Shown: in pieces, positions 1 through 12,780 of the stretch
Layout: every line of letters begins with the position of its first letter
Numbering within the stretch: position 1 is the first letter of the stretch
From: Ostrinia nubilalis
Lineage: Eukaryota; Arthropoda; Insecta; Lepidoptera; Crambidae
NCBI RefSeq assembly: GCF_963855985.1
Contig: NC_087095.1
Span: 9,868,001 to 9,932,000, forward strand
Direction of reading: 5' to 3'
Length of the DNA stretch: 64,000 nucleotides
The notes under the pieces: model-generated
Seen by the model: only the letters and a program-made list of their open reading frames with translations
Told to the model about the DNA's origin: nothing
Databases searched by the model: none
Translations under genes and position numbers: made by a program

Positions 1-1740
1 GGAAGAAAAATAATTAATGGCTTAAGCATCAGTATGAAGCCCATACGCACTTGTAGCACAAGTAACACGATTAAGTAGCCTCAGTCCCCTCAGTTGTGAA
101 TTCGGAATCGCCAGTTGTAATTTTTAAATCGCATCACAGAGTGAAGTAACTAACACCAAAAAACGGCAGAGCGAAGTGATTTCGAATGTTTCAACTGCTA
201 CGTTTTGTCACTTGTCTAGGAGGGCTAATTTTAGTCTAAGGGAGGGGAGCTTAGATTACATTACAGGAAACGAACAATATAATAAAAGAAAATAATGTAA
301 GTAGCTGAACCTTTTTGCTATTGAGCACCATGAAAATTTAACACAATTTAGCCGATTTCTTTATTGTCACAATCGATTCACAATGTCTATGATGAGGCGA
401 CCGCAGGAACATCACTATTCGTGCAATCCTATCAATGAAGTACGACATTTTCTGGTGCAGATTTTATCGCCATAAATTATGAAACTTGATAGTCATGGAT
501 TTGACTGACAGCTGTCCGTCAAATTCCCGCCCCGCACCCCGCACTGTACATATTTTGTTCGCGATGTCTGTTCTATACGTAGTAATATTACTTCAATGGA
601 TTCATGTTGTTTATTTACGTGCAATATGTGGGCATATTATAAAAGTGGAATGCCGAGTTGTATTTCTAAAACTTGTTCTATTATTTTATACTATTTGGCT
701 GTGACTCGGCGTGACGACAATACAAAACATTTTTCGCGAATCGGTGTTCATACATTCACACAATACATTAGACGCCATGTTGTCATAAACGACATATTAT
801 AAAATCGCTGTGATTTAATATTCTTAATCATTAATTTTATGGCAAGTGTCCATCAGGAATCATTGTTCTTACACACAGAATCGTATTATTTCGCTTTCGG
901 GTAGTAATATGTCAAAATTGTTGGTTCTTAGGCGAACAATGTATGGAGAACGAACATTGTCCTTTTACTTATTCAAGGACCAATTTAACGTATGAAAAGG
1001 GAACGAAGGTTCTATGAATCCCCAGCACTAACAAGCGAAGCGTGGAATGACCGACTTGCTAGATGGACGAATACTTACTTATTGATGCTCTGAAGAGCCC
1101 TTAGATGCATACAAATACCACCACGGACTAAATTCGACGGAATATTTTAACCAAGATATTCGGCAACATTTATAGAATATGTATAAAGTTAAAATAGTTA
1201 TCATAAGAATAGAATAAAATAACGTTTATTTTGCTGCCACATGAATACACAATTACACATACATACATAAAACAAACGGTCAACATTACAGAACCAGTCA
1301 AAAGAATAATAATTAAAATTAATCGGAAAAGTTACTTAGGCGGCGTTGCAGCAGCAAATAGGTCCCCCGTCTCAGCATGTGTCAAGTGCATACCACATGA
1401 TAATATATATGATATGATAATATGACGATAAGCATAACATAATTATGCTTATCGTCCCTCCTAATAAAAAGGTTAACTCTACATAATAGGTACCTAACAC
1501 TAATGCTCAAAAACACTTCTAACCAAACTTTTTTATTAATACGTCATCACTAACATGAAAAATGGTGGGTTCCCACACGAAAAGAAGTTTATCGCAGATA
1601 TTTTGCGACAAAAAGTACCCTTCGTCCTCAATTTATCTTGATAGCGAAATTCATCATTGTTTAGTGTGAAAACGTAGCAACCAAGCAAATGCATTATAAT
1701 ACCTACCTATATTATTTGTCTAGTATAAAATAATAGCTAT
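1..1740. other. Intergenic stretch, no gene seen
   Basis: AT-rich sequence. The open frames are short, lack recognisable motifs and have no convincing splice sites or signal peptides. I recognise no repeat here apart from a short imperfect palindrome around 1424-1456 (atgacgataagc / gcttatcgtcc). Confidence 0.5.
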
Positions 1741-2566
1741 AAGGTAAACGACCCAATACTCGACACTTTTCGCACTTTGGCTGACTTTGCAACGCTGATA
1801 CGTGAAAACTATTTGACTTAGAAAAAATCGAATTACATGGACAGATAGGTAATTTATTCCTCTTTTATGTAAATTTTTACTGATTATCGTAGGTATTAAG
1901 AATTAATTTAAAACAATACTTAACTGAAAAAAGACCCATTTGTACCAGTACTCGACACTTTAGACCCAATTATCGTCAAACGGACCCAGAACTCGACAGC
2001 TTTCCCGAATTTGAACGTTATCTCAAAGCAATAAAGACTATAATAGATTTGCCAATGTATGTCGAAATGGTTATATAAATAACAAATGCGCTGTTATACT
2101 TCAAATCAATATATATTTTCTGTTGTTTCTTCATGTGCGGTATACAACAAAGATTAGGTACTTAAACTTATAACATAAATGATCAACAATTTTTATATAG
2201 TGAAACAAAATCTTTGATAAATGTTTAACAAATGATATTCATAGTTAAATAACTGTCATTCGATAATTAATCAATATTATTTACTTATAGTATTAGCATT
2301 GGTACTTATTTGAAATAAACTAAATATTAGACTTAATTTTTAGCAGTAATTTACTTAGTTACTTTATTAATTTGTACTCAGTCATAATCAGTCTTTAAAA
2401 TTATTCATATAAATGCAAAATGCAGCAATATTCTTTGTATTCTTAAGCCCCTATTGTAATAGGTCGATCAACAATATACATAGAAAATAAACATAAAGCT
2501 AAACAAAACTTTCTTGAGTTACAATAATGTAGACAAACCAAAATATTTTTTCAATTAAATAAAAAT

Positions 2567-2654
2567 GAAAATGAAAAATAAAAATACTTTTATTAAATTT
2601 TCATTTTCATGAAAATGAAAAATGAAAATACTTTTATTAAATTTTCATTTTCAC
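2567..2654. repeat. Two tandem copies of a 44-bp unit
   Basis: Unit 1 (2567-2610) and unit 2 (2611-2654) differ at only a few positions. Each unit is itself close to palindromic, beginning gaaaatgaaaa and ending ttttcattttca. It lies inside the transposon remnant, downstream of the transposase frame. Confidence 0.8.
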
Positions 2655-2872
2655 TTCATTTTTCATTTTCAATTATATAAAACAATATCCTTCTCTTCAT
2701 AAAAATAATCAAAATCTTATACAAAATGTACATAATACCTAATTAATATCTTTGGGACGACCAGTAAAATAACTCAAATCTACTAATTTGTAGATAAGTA
2801 ACATAACAATTAAGAAAGTTTTTTTAGGATATAACAACATAAACAATGCAAAATATTTTAATATAAATAATT

Positions 2873-3622
2873 TTATTTTGCTGTGTGACCTAATCCCCAA
2901 TCTTTCGGTGTTTGTTTTGATATTTTTGAGGGTATATTTTTAAGCCTAAAAAGCACCATCGGTGGTGCCAGTTGACCCGCTCCGTTTGCTGTTATGAGAA
3001 CTGTGACACACTCCTTGTCTCCACTTGGGATGACACTGTACACATTTTTGGATCCACGTTTGGCTAAAACTCTTTCAGAAGTTGGGGATAAAAAAAATGC
3101 ACTTTCGTCGCAGTTAAAAATTCTGCGTGGATCTCGAGAAGCTTCTTCTAGATGGGCAGTTACAAAATATTCCGCAACTTCCTTAAACCATGTGCGAATA
3201 TCTTTTTCCGTGACTTGAGCACGAGTTTGAGTTAAATTTTGCGCAACTCGTTCGCCAACTTTTGGATGACGTTTTACAAATGCTTTAAACCAGTTGCGAC
3301 CTGGTTTATTATCAACGAAGGGGTTTTTTCGACCTAGTTTTTTTATGAGTATACAAACACTATCTCGCAACTGCTCTCTTGTGACAGGGAACCCACTATT
3401 AGCCATAAAAATTATCCAGTTTTCTAGGTGTTCCTCTTCTAGTGGTGTCAATACAGTACATGGCCCCTTAGAGCATTCAATGTCGGTACGACCGTATAAT
3501 TTGTCCAACAATGTTGTCCTAGGCACGTTGTATTGTTTGGCAGCTGATGACTTTGGGACTCCTCGTTCTACAGCCTCCAATGCTTTCAACAAGACCTCTT
3601 TCGTGTATTTTTTCTCCGCCAT
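2873..3622 (-). pseudogene. Truncated pogo/Tigger-type transposase (HTH_psq + CENP-B-like + partial DDE_1)
   Basis: The frame encodes 249 residues from the methionine of MAEKKYTKE. An in-frame methionine seven codons upstream is less likely because that stretch does not look like transposase. Residues about 5-50 form a Pipsqueak-type helix-turn-helix (AAKQYNVPRTTL). Residues about 60-135 resemble the CENP-B/Tc5 DNA-binding segment (GRNWFKAFVKRHP). The catalytic domain begins around 165, with the first DDE aspartate in IFNCDESAF (D172). The frame stops at WGLGHTAK, just where the family continues into its second and third catalytic acidic residues, so it cannot be a complete nuclease. Full-length relatives are roughly twice this length. 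A Helitron-like element sits 27 bp upstream of the start. No internal stop or frameshift is seen in what remains. It could instead be a domesticated DNA-binding protein. Confidence 0.8.
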
Positions 3623-3648
3623 GATTTTGTGTAAATAACACATGTTTA

Positions 3649-3862
3649 TCTATACTAATATTATAAACTGAAGTATATTTTTGGTAGGTTCGATTGAAAA
3701 AATATTTGTATGCTGATAGCCAATTTATCAAGAAAGGCTATAAGCTTTAAATCACTACGCTTCGACGAATAGGAGCAGAGCGTCAATGAAAAATGTTGCG
3801 AAAACGAGAAAAAACATTGAAACTATTTTTACACATACGTACGAAGTCGCGGGCACAGATAG
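3649..3862 (+). mobile_element. Helitron-like non-autonomous element, short copy
   Basis: Starts with the family head TCTATACTAATATTATAAA and ends with the tail CGTACGAAGTCGCGGGC followed by a CTAG-like remnant (agatag). The same head and tail recur at 34431-34644 (+) and, inverted, at 5145-5355. Helitrons classically begin with TC, end CTRR and make no target duplication. The copy lies just upstream of the transposase start. Confidence 0.6.
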
Positions 3863-5144
3863 TGCAAGATAAATTAAGATCAATTAAATATCAACATAAA
3901 CATAAAACAAAACAATAGAACTAAAACACCTAGGTATGTTCTATTATTCGAGTTATATCAATTTCCACTTGACAATGGCACAAATAAACCCCATACTACC
4001 TTATACCGTGTACCACCCGTTTACTGTAATAATTATAGTATGAAAATCAACTACCGTTGGTTTACCGTCATATTGTCATAATCATATTGATTGACATTCT
4101 AAAATTATGGCCATAAGTAGTGGCAACACCTTGTCATTACTTTAATAAAATTATTGGCATATTATGTTAGTGTCAGTATCAAAAAGGTTCGATTGTCATT
4201 AAACAAAAGAAGAAGCAAGTCAAAAGATAAAAAATCAGTCATGCGAATCTGTAAAAATATAATTTTGCCAGGTAGTTGTTTTAATAAAAATTACAGTAAA
4301 CAAAACTTTACAGTACATCATAATATTGTTCTTCGTATATAACGACATTTCGGTGCACAGCAACAGCAAACAAGATTAAACAATGTTGTTGCAAAGTATC
4401 ACTTATTACAACTACATAAGGTCCACATTGTTTATATTGGTGCACCATTTGTGCATGACCCAATACTCGACAGTCTCTAAAATCGACACCAGGGAGAACT
4501 CAATTTAAAAACAAGACTTTGTAAAGTTTGATCATCGGTATGATAATATGATACTGTTACGAAATGATTATTTATTGTATGTAGATTACTATTTAACTTT
4601 TATTTAAGACATAAGTTCATTAATAATTTAAAAAATGGCCCAATGACATACTTAGGTGCAGCTCATCAAGCGTGTACCAGTAACCGTCAAAATAGTACCA
4701 ATTTTGACGAGTACTGGGTCAAGCATGCACTTCAAGGAACCAATAAATGTCACACGGAAATTAAATTAAATTGACGAAAAAAATATAAGTATTATAGGTT
4801 GAGTCGCTTAAAAATTTTCTTCGCAATATCACAAAATAATCACACTTACCTATTAATTGATAGATCCTTCAAGACATGGAATCTAAACTGGCGAGGCAGG
4901 CTTGAAATTCAGTGCCTGAATTAACGGAAAATGAGTATTTGCTGAGCACTACTGTTTCACTAATTTATTTTCGGACGCCATTGCAGTTTTTTAATAAGTG
5001 TTGCCATTTAAAATGTGTAAGAAAATACCATTAACATTTTGCCATAAAAATCGTTTAGTTTGGTGTTAGTAGAAATTTTTAATAAGCTTAAATCTAGAAA
5101 GTGTCGAGTACTGGGCCCCTGTCGGTATTACCTGCGCTTACCTT

Positions 5145-5355
5145 ACCCGTGACTTCGTACGCGTGAAAATAGTTTGAATAGTATTTCCCGTTTTGCAACA
5201 TTTTTCTTTACTGCTCTACCCTTATTTGCTATTGGGTGATGTCAAATAGCCTAAATAAAGTATTCCTCGATTTTTCAAGTCAGACTCGTAGTTACTGCTT
5301 TCAAGCAAACAAATAAACGAACTCTTCAGCTTTATAAATATTAGTAGGTAGAGAT
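5145..5355 (-). mobile_element. Helitron-like non-autonomous element, inverted copy
   Basis: Read on the minus strand it begins TCTCTACCTACTAATATT and ends CGCGTACGAAGTCACGGG. The middle matches the 23830-24206 copy (tttcattgctgctctg-like segment and a caagcaaacaaataaacg block). The 3' tip is degraded, with no clean CTAG. Confidence 0.55.
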
Positions 5356-5662
5356 TATGACAGAAATGCAAACTTACGACCATTGCTTGTTTATCTACAT
5401 TTGTTAACGTTAGCGATTTGTTAATTAGTGCCGAGTTAGCGTTGAAACAAGCGTAAACGTCGCATTAATAGCTCGTTTCCTCTAACACACTGAAAACAAG
5501 TTTCTAATGTAAATTCTGCTGCTATGATAACTTGACTGTTAAGGGCGGAAATTGAATCTCCGCCGATCAATTGTCCATTTTATGTGGAGGTACTTGTGGT
5601 ATATTATGTATGTATATGGTCAACTTATGAAGTAATAAGATGTTTAGTTTGTTGCAGATTAC

Positions 5663-5786
5663 TAAGGCTGGGGTTGCACCATCTAACTTTGACTGTAACA
5701 AACGTCAAAAATCTGTCAAACTCCATACAAAAATCACCGGTTATCGTTATGGTAACGGTCAAAGTTTGGTGGTGCACTCAGCCTTA
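5663..5786. mobile_element. MITE of the AAGGCTGAGTTGCACCA family, copy 1
   Basis: Inverted ends TAAGGCTGGGGTTGCACCA and TGGTGCACTCAGCCTTA, with a core containing caccggttatcgttat and caaactccatacaaaaa. Four other copies occur in the window (14231, 18979, 61880, 63816). The very short frames read across it are accidental. Confidence 0.8.
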
Positions 5787-5992
5787 CTATGTATTTTTAT
5801 GAAGGTCTCACAAAAAGTTTTATTCGGTTTAAAAAAAACCTACATTATTGCCGAATAAGCTAATTACTCGTTTGATAGCTAAACTCGAGCTTGTGAAAGC
5901 TTCAGATAACTGTTAGTTATTATTTTTGAGCGTAACTACGTAAAGAAGTTCTTTGAAAATAAAATAATACACATATAAATATTGTGTGCTTA

Positions 5993-6113
5993 TCTATATA
6001 CTTATAATAAATCTGTAGAGAGGTCAATTCTGTACATGAAATATATTTTCAAAATAACTATCAGGGGGTGATTAGTGATCGATACTGATGCCAAAAATGC
6101 AATCAGTAAAATT

Positions 6114-6167
<54 letters not shown>

Positions 6168-6515
6168 TGTTCCTTATAGAAACAAAAACTACTCGACGGA
6201 TTTTAACAAAACTTGGTACAATTATTCTTCCTACTCCTGGACAGGTTATAGGATACTTAGGAATTCCCACGGGAACAGGAATTAGCGGGAAAATCCTTTT
6301 GTATGAAAAATCTAAACCGCTTAAGTTAGACGCTTGAAATTTGTCATGCAGGTACCTTAGTAAACTTGAAGCTTAGTTACAACAGGATATTGCAAAATTC
6401 CCACGGGAACTTGAGTTAGCGGGAAAAAACATTTGTATGAAAAAATCTAAGCCGCGCAAGATAGATGAAGGGGGTAAAACGGTATCCACGCGTACGAAGT
6501 CGCGGGCGGCCGCTA
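5993..6515 (+). mobile_element. Helitron-like element with internal (GTCT)n, copy A1
   Basis: Begins TCTATATACTTATAATAAA and ends GCGGGCGGCCGCTAG, flanked by A/T bases. An internal GTCT microsatellite runs at about 6116-6160. The tail can pair CGCG-tacgaagt-CGCG and contains the palindrome GCGGCCGC just before the terminal TAG, as expected for a Helitron 3' hairpin. Full-length relatives are at 38483-39545 (minus) and 55472-55962 (plus). Confidence 0.75.
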
Positions 6516-9500
6516 GTTGAATATTAAAAGCCTTAAAACAATTTAGGAACACTACAAGTAAATTTTGTACAAAAAAATTTCGTAATAGCACATCTCCATC
6601 GCGAAACTGATAGGGAAGCCCTTTTAATACACAACTCTGCGAACAAGCGGCTGCTTTGTTAATGTAGAGAAGTGAATATCAAAATCTGTGTCTTAATTAA
6701 TTCCGCCAACAAAATTTAACCCTAGAATTGTAATAGATGAATAATGTATGTACTCGTATGGTACGGTTATTTTTGCGACAAAACTAACAGAATAATAATG
6801 TGTAATTTATATTGAATTCTCAGCGATGTTTTGTAATGTGAATCTTATTGTTTTTATTGTCATAGCCTTCTTTTGTTTCAAAGACGCAACGAACTAGTGA
6901 AACCTAAGATCCAAGCCTAATACCTACAACTTACCTTATACTCGTATAACATTAAATCGACTGTTGAAGTGATTTCGATTGTCTAAACAGTCTAGATGTT
7001 TTAAACCCAATATAACGTGGTGTAAAAATTGTTGGTTACACAAATATTCATTTTGGTTAAACATTCGCTTAACTTTTTGCTACCCATTGGAGTTATGGAG
7101 TTTATAGAAAAAAGAAGCGATATTACCAGGAACATAGTCGAGATGCTGACATGCTGCAAAATTTGCTGACCATGCCATGTTGAAGCTGAATACGTAATCA
7201 AGTTAGAGCCACTAAACTCAACGAGAAAAGCGTAGTAACTCTCAAACTAAATCATTTCGGAAACGGTTATGTTGGACGGTGTGTATGGAATGTACTTAAT
7301 GTATTAAATGTGAAAAGCTTTAAAAGCTTTTGACCAAAGGGTCGATGCCCTAACCGCCGAAATTTTCTCTCTCACTTGCAAATGTTATGACTTTCCTTTC
7401 TCCAAAAAATATCCGCTATACCTAACAGTGGGCAGCATTGTTTAATTAAAAATACAGTCATATGTGGTTGAAGCAAAATTATTCATAAAATAATTACATA
7501 TGTAATGTATTATGCCAGTGTGTTTTGCTTGATAGGTACTTCAAATTAAGGAAAAGTATTTCATGATTTAGTTCCTACCGGTTAGTATTATGACGACATA
7601 TTGGACCTTTTATATTCCGACGTTATGACGCAAGCATTAATCACACTTCTCAAAGAGGAAAACCTAAACTTTTGTAAAAGAAACTTTAAGGTATTTTCGT
7701 TTGCCCGAGTGAGTATTCTCGTTACCCACGGTTACAAGCTAAAGTCTAAACGAAGTTGCAGCTGACGAGAAAACGTGTATGAGAAACTTATTTTACAACA
7801 GTCTTCTAACTTTTGACTTCATGATGTTTAATTAAGGCTCTGATAAACCTGGTTTCATGAACGGGAAAGTTTGAAAAGTTGCACGTGTTCATATTCTATT
7901 TTTAGGATTCAATACTGAAAGGGTATTACCGGGAGAACGGAAGATAATCCACAATCCACTACTTTTACATTTTATAAAACTTCATTTTCTTTGAAACTGA
8001 AGACTTCATTCAAGTTTTAACATAGTAAGCTTCTAATAAATTTGTATTCATTAGATTTAACCCCTAGTGGCTTGAGTAAGCGTGGTAGTAAAAAGAATAA
8101 TATTACTCATACCACCTACTAACCGTAAAACGCACTCTCTGGGACTTATTTTAATAAAAACTCCAAGTGTCAATGTGGGTGTTTAAGACGTGGAACAAAA
8201 ACTCGCGTAATATTTTTACGACATAATATACAAGCCTCGTACTAAAATTTTTGGAAATAGGTAAATTCCTTAGGTAAGCTACACTACACTGAACAGTAAC
8301 TATAAAAAGATACTTAATACATTACATAAAACATCACTCAAATCACACAATGATTTGGTGACCCAAATATTGGTAAATTTTGAAATAAACGCAGGTATCC
8401 AGCCGTGTGATTCGATTGGTCAAATCATATTCGATTCAATAACTCAGAACGTCCACGCAATTGGTAACAATGCTGAGATAAATCGAAAATAATAATAATC
8501 GAAAAAATGTCGTTGAATCACCCGACTTTTGTTATTTAAGAGGAAAACTCTGAAACATCACCCTTGGTGGAGAATGGGCGTTTGAGTCTAAGTGATTTTT
8601 CGATTGGCGGCACCTCAACCCAGCGCTGCCGTATTGAACATGAAATGGATTGGATGATCCAAATTTCAAGGGACTTTTAGGGATAGTGACCTTTTTATCG
8701 CAAGCTATTTAAGGCTTTCAAAAATAAATTGAAAGACGCATTTGTATTTTGCAATAGGATGGATGTAAATGAGGAAGAGGCTCTTTTTTCTCACGGCCGT
8801 TGAAATCTGACATTGTTTATGTTAAAAGAGATTCAGTATTTATTTATTTATTTATGTATTTAATAACAATCTTAGCTCTAACATACAGTATTATTTCGCT
8901 AAGCGATTTTTTAAAACATCCGATGAGTTTTAGGGTGCGTGCGAGCAATTGAGCGGCGTTCATTGTACGATTATCTTTTTCCACATGAATTATTTTGAAT
9001 CAAAGCGGCACGAGAAATAAAAGATTTGACACCGAGGGAAATCACATGTCATCAATCAGATACTCGGAATGTGATTGCCCGTTGAACGAACTCGATTCGC
9101 ATTAGTATTTCATCATCGCTGACAATTTAAATAAAAAAATGCTAACTGAAATACTTGATAGGTAGGTACTTATCTAAACTGTCTTATGAGTTAATTGGTT
9201 GAATTTTATCGGTTACCTGAACGACTGATTGAATGAATTTTGTCAGTTACCTAAAACATGTAAATCATCTTTGTCCAAGAGGCAGTTGTACCTACTAATT
9301 TAAGATATATAATTTTTTCTACATGGCTAGCAAAAAATACTTACTCATAATCAAAACTTTCTACAGTTTTTATTTTAGTTTAAAGCATTAAAGTTTGTTC
9401 TAAAAATTAATTGTCTATGAACAACCTAAGAAAAATCCAATATTATCGAAGTAGGCACATATTTTGTACTTTTACCATAGATAAAAAGACTGTTTGTATG

Positions 9501-10674
9501 TAAAAAGCGATAAAATAACACAAACTGTTTGCTAACTAAACATTCTAAAATCAACGTACTTAGTTTACCTATAATAAATGTTTAAGCGAAATGTCAATAG
9601 CAGCGTATGGCCAGAGTAGGTATGACGCATTTGCTAGTGACAATTTAAATCCTATAAAACCTTTCTACGCATAGTGACTAACTAATGTGCGTAAACCAGG
9701 CACGCATAGTAACAAGATATTAAAATAAATTAACCTCGGACGTTATCATTATTGGTAAAATGATTATTCAGACATAATACTTATTGTGTTTTTAATTATG
9801 TTTAGGTAGAATTTATGTAAAGTATGTCAGTCAAATAAATAAAAAAATTGTTTTTTATTCCTTCTTCACATGAATAACGCCTGATAATCAAAGAGTTTAG
9901 TTTTGTAACTTATTTTTGTTGGTTGACTCTTTTGCCTCAATAGAGTCGTAGTACCTCGACCAGCTTCGATATATTGTGACCTGTTAAACAGAGTAACTAG
10001 GTACAAATATTTTATATTATACGGTATGTCAATGAAGTATCTTCAGCCAAGATATACCTAAGTTACGTACATTTTGAGCTCGTAGAGTAAGTAACAACAT
10101 CATAGGGTATGAGTAGCTTTCACCATAGAGAAACAATTTTTTCGAATCCAATAACGCCTCTTCGCATACGTAAAGCTTATTTTGTTTACACGCTGCCAGA
10201 TGGTGCCACCTCGTATCTCATACAAATTCGTTTCCATCAAATCTTCAGTACGTATCGAGCGAGAGAGGAACTAACGTTTGCACATCACTTAAGCAGTAAT
10301 TGACCTTCCTGAGGCAGTAACAATTTGTTTACAAGGGTTGGCAAATACATACAAGCAGAAATTCTTTGTTCAAATAAGAATTTCATTAAAAATTAGAAAA
10401 GAACATCTCGGATCTACTACGAGTACCTACTAATACCGACTATAAATTATTACTGAAGTGTGTCTTTTGTCAACATAGCAGATACATAAGTTACACAATG
10501 TCATGTTGACTTTTATCGTGTGGATAAATTATTTACATAAATGATTGTAGCCATAAAATATGAATTTAAAACGTTTACCTTAATTATTGTCTTATTATCA
10601 TTACAACTTTCATGATATTTACAATGTAAGTGTTGTGCGTGAAATATTATGATACGAAATAATAACAAGTCAAC
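6516..10674. other. Intergenic, no gene seen
   Basis: About 4 kb of AT-rich DNA. The open frames are under about 70 codons and without motifs. A short TATTTATT repeat lies near 8840-8860. I see no splice-linked coding segments. Confidence 0.45.
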
Positions 10675-11613
10675 ATATAAGTATTTAAACATCCTACAAA
10701 TGTTGTCTGTGTGTGATTGTGTCTGTGTATATGTTACTGTAAAAGCTCGAATTGCAGTAAATCCTAAGATATTCCAGTACAATCTAAGATCTACCAATTC
10801 CTAATGGTAAATGTCCCAAAAGGTTTGCGATTCGAACTCTTACCACCATTTCGTTGGTAAATCTTAGGATTTACATTAATGGCACGGTAAATGTTGAAAA
10901 ACAAAACATGTCATAACGTGCTCAGCGCATCTCATCATCATCATCATCATCATCAGAAATTACTTCAATTGGAAAAAATCGAATCTATCTTAATATTGAA
11001 GTTTCCCTCTTTGTATTTTTAGTCGCTCACGTAGTAATTTAGTCGCACGGACAGAATTTTAATATCTAAAATGGATTAAACATAACCCACTTTTTGTAAG
11101 GTCGTTCTGCATTTGATTATATTAATCAATATTCGTCGTTAGTTAAGTTAATTTTTCGCTTACTCAAATTCATACCGCTCAAGTTATTAAAACAGTAAGT
11201 ATGCCATCATCAATCGCTAAGTTATTTTTTAGTCGATCGTTTTATAATTCCCCATTAAGAATTACTCATTGTTTTATTCCTAAAACCAACATCTACCAGC
11301 TGACAGAGGTAAAACCTAGCAATACTGAATTCGAATGGTAAAAGCTCGAAAAAATCGTCGTATTTTCAGAAATACTTACATTTACCAACTCATGTCGGTA
11401 AATCCTAAGACTTACACTTAAATCTTAAGATTAACCGTAGTTCGAGCTTTTACAGTAACATATAGATAATAATGTTAAACACATTATTATCTATACGAAA
11501 AGAAAAAATATAAGTATTTAAACATCCTACAAATGTTGTCTGTGTGTGATTGTGTCTGTGTATAGATAATAATGTTAAACACATTATTATCTATACGAAA
11601 AGAAAAAATATAA
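10675..11613. repeat. 100-bp tandem duplication, first unit split by a MITE
   Basis: The segment 10675-10731 is repeated at 11508-11564, and 11461-11513 is repeated at 11561-11613. The original locus was therefore two head-to-tail units of about 100 bp, and the element at 10732-11460 later inserted into the first unit. The second half of each unit holds a hairpin (TAGATAATAATG / CATTATTATCTA). Confidence 0.9.
10732..11460. mobile_element. 729-bp inverted-repeat element (MITE) with TATA target duplication
   Basis: Ends are TGTTACTGTAAAAGCTCGAA and its reverse complement. Flanks carry TATA on both sides (10728-10731 and 11461-11464). The uninterrupted second tandem unit has a single TATA at the same position (11561-11564), which fixes the boundaries. 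Inside, the words GTAAATCCTAAGA / TCTTAGGATTTAC recur in both orientations near the ends, and a CAT trinucleotide run lies at about 10933-10955. There is no coding capacity, so it would need a transposase in trans. Confidence 0.88.
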
Positions 11614-12778
11614 TCGAAAACTAATGCAGTGCTGCACACAGAGAATGTAGCTCTACGAGTTTACTTAGTGTTCGAAGAGCAGTAAGCGTTACTGAAAGAT
11701 TAGACTAAAAGACATCCACGACTTTGTCTGTGGGAAAATTATAAATCTTTCCCAAAAAAGTAAGTTCTTTCATACATTATAAGTTTTTCTCAATAGAAAT
11801 CCAATAGTTGGCACATGCTATAAATAAATTCCTTACATAAAAACAATCTTAGAAGAATAGGAACAGAATATACATGAATCATAATTAACTTAATTAAAGT
11901 TATGCTTAAAATGTTCCCCGAAATTGATAATAAATAAAACTTTGGTAATATATTGTTAGAGCAGAGAGACGAGGCAGAGCAAAAGCTTCTAATTGAGGTA
12001 ATTATGATTAAGGACGATATTTGCCCTAATCACTTCTGTTCACCGCGGTTTATGTGCCACGACTTTTGTTTCACAAAAGCAATTAGTCAAAAGTAGGCTT
12101 TTGGTATTATGAATCACATTTTATTTAAGTACAGCCGACTTCAAAAATATCCTACTTCTCAGATATAATTAAGTATGGTCCACAATTCAGTTTTTTAAGA
12201 AGCAGACCTAATGAAATGTAGGATTGGCGTATACTTCCCACGCTGGGGAGTGTAGGGTTGGGGAGGCCTCATGTTCGCATAATTATTATATCCCTTGGCA
12301 CCTTTTTAATTACGACATCCACGGTAAGGGTGGAATTAAAAACTAACTCTATCGGAACCACACAGCTAATATGCTAACACTATTTTTGAATTTTTTTAAG
12401 GATATTTTTATTTTTCAATGTACCTACGGAAAATAAGTACCTAATTATAATTTATCAAGTATAATTTGACATCAAAGTAAAATACAAAATCTTACGCTAC
12501 TTAAATTCCAGTAAGAAGTGTGGCTTACAAATAAACAAATAAATAAAAGACAAATTAAACTTTGTTGTCTGCTCTTTGTAACTTTAGACAACTCTTGTTC
12601 AAACACAAATGCGAGTAATTGAACATTAGTCAATACAATTTTCAAACAAGTGACGAACAAGGTTATTGGATTTTCAAAGTTGTAAACGAGATATATTTCA
12701 ACCATACTTAAAGCTACTCAATAAAATTCACAGTAAGTATACGTCGAGTTCTTGTATTTATAAAAAACTTCCGATAAG
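11614..12778. other. Intergenic, no gene seen
   Basis: AT-rich DNA without recognisable coding segments. The minus-strand frame at 12472-12705 has no motif or splice context. Confidence 0.45.
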
Positions 12779-12780
12779 TA

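Larger units (their letters stand above)
1752..5115 (-). mobile_element. Pogo/Tigger-like DNA transposon remnant with repeated subterminal motif
   Basis: The outer ends carry the same motif in opposite orientation: CCCAATACTCGACACTTT at 1752-1769 and its near-perfect reverse complement at 5098-5115. Further copies sit inside at 1945-1962, 1985-2003, 4459-4476 and, inverted, at 4707-4721. A truncated pogo-type transposase on the minus strand lies between them. Clustered copies near both ends are what transposase-binding sites of Tc1/mariner-pogo elements look like, which is inference. The exact termini and the target duplication are not certain. A Helitron-like copy (3649-3862) is nested inside and another abuts the right end. 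Confidence 0.6.

Noticed and set aside
6088..6285. Open frame with repeated CLSV residues
   Set aside because: It is the translation of the (GTCT)n microsatellite in a Helitron-like element. The same applies at 39223-39465 and 55549-55789.
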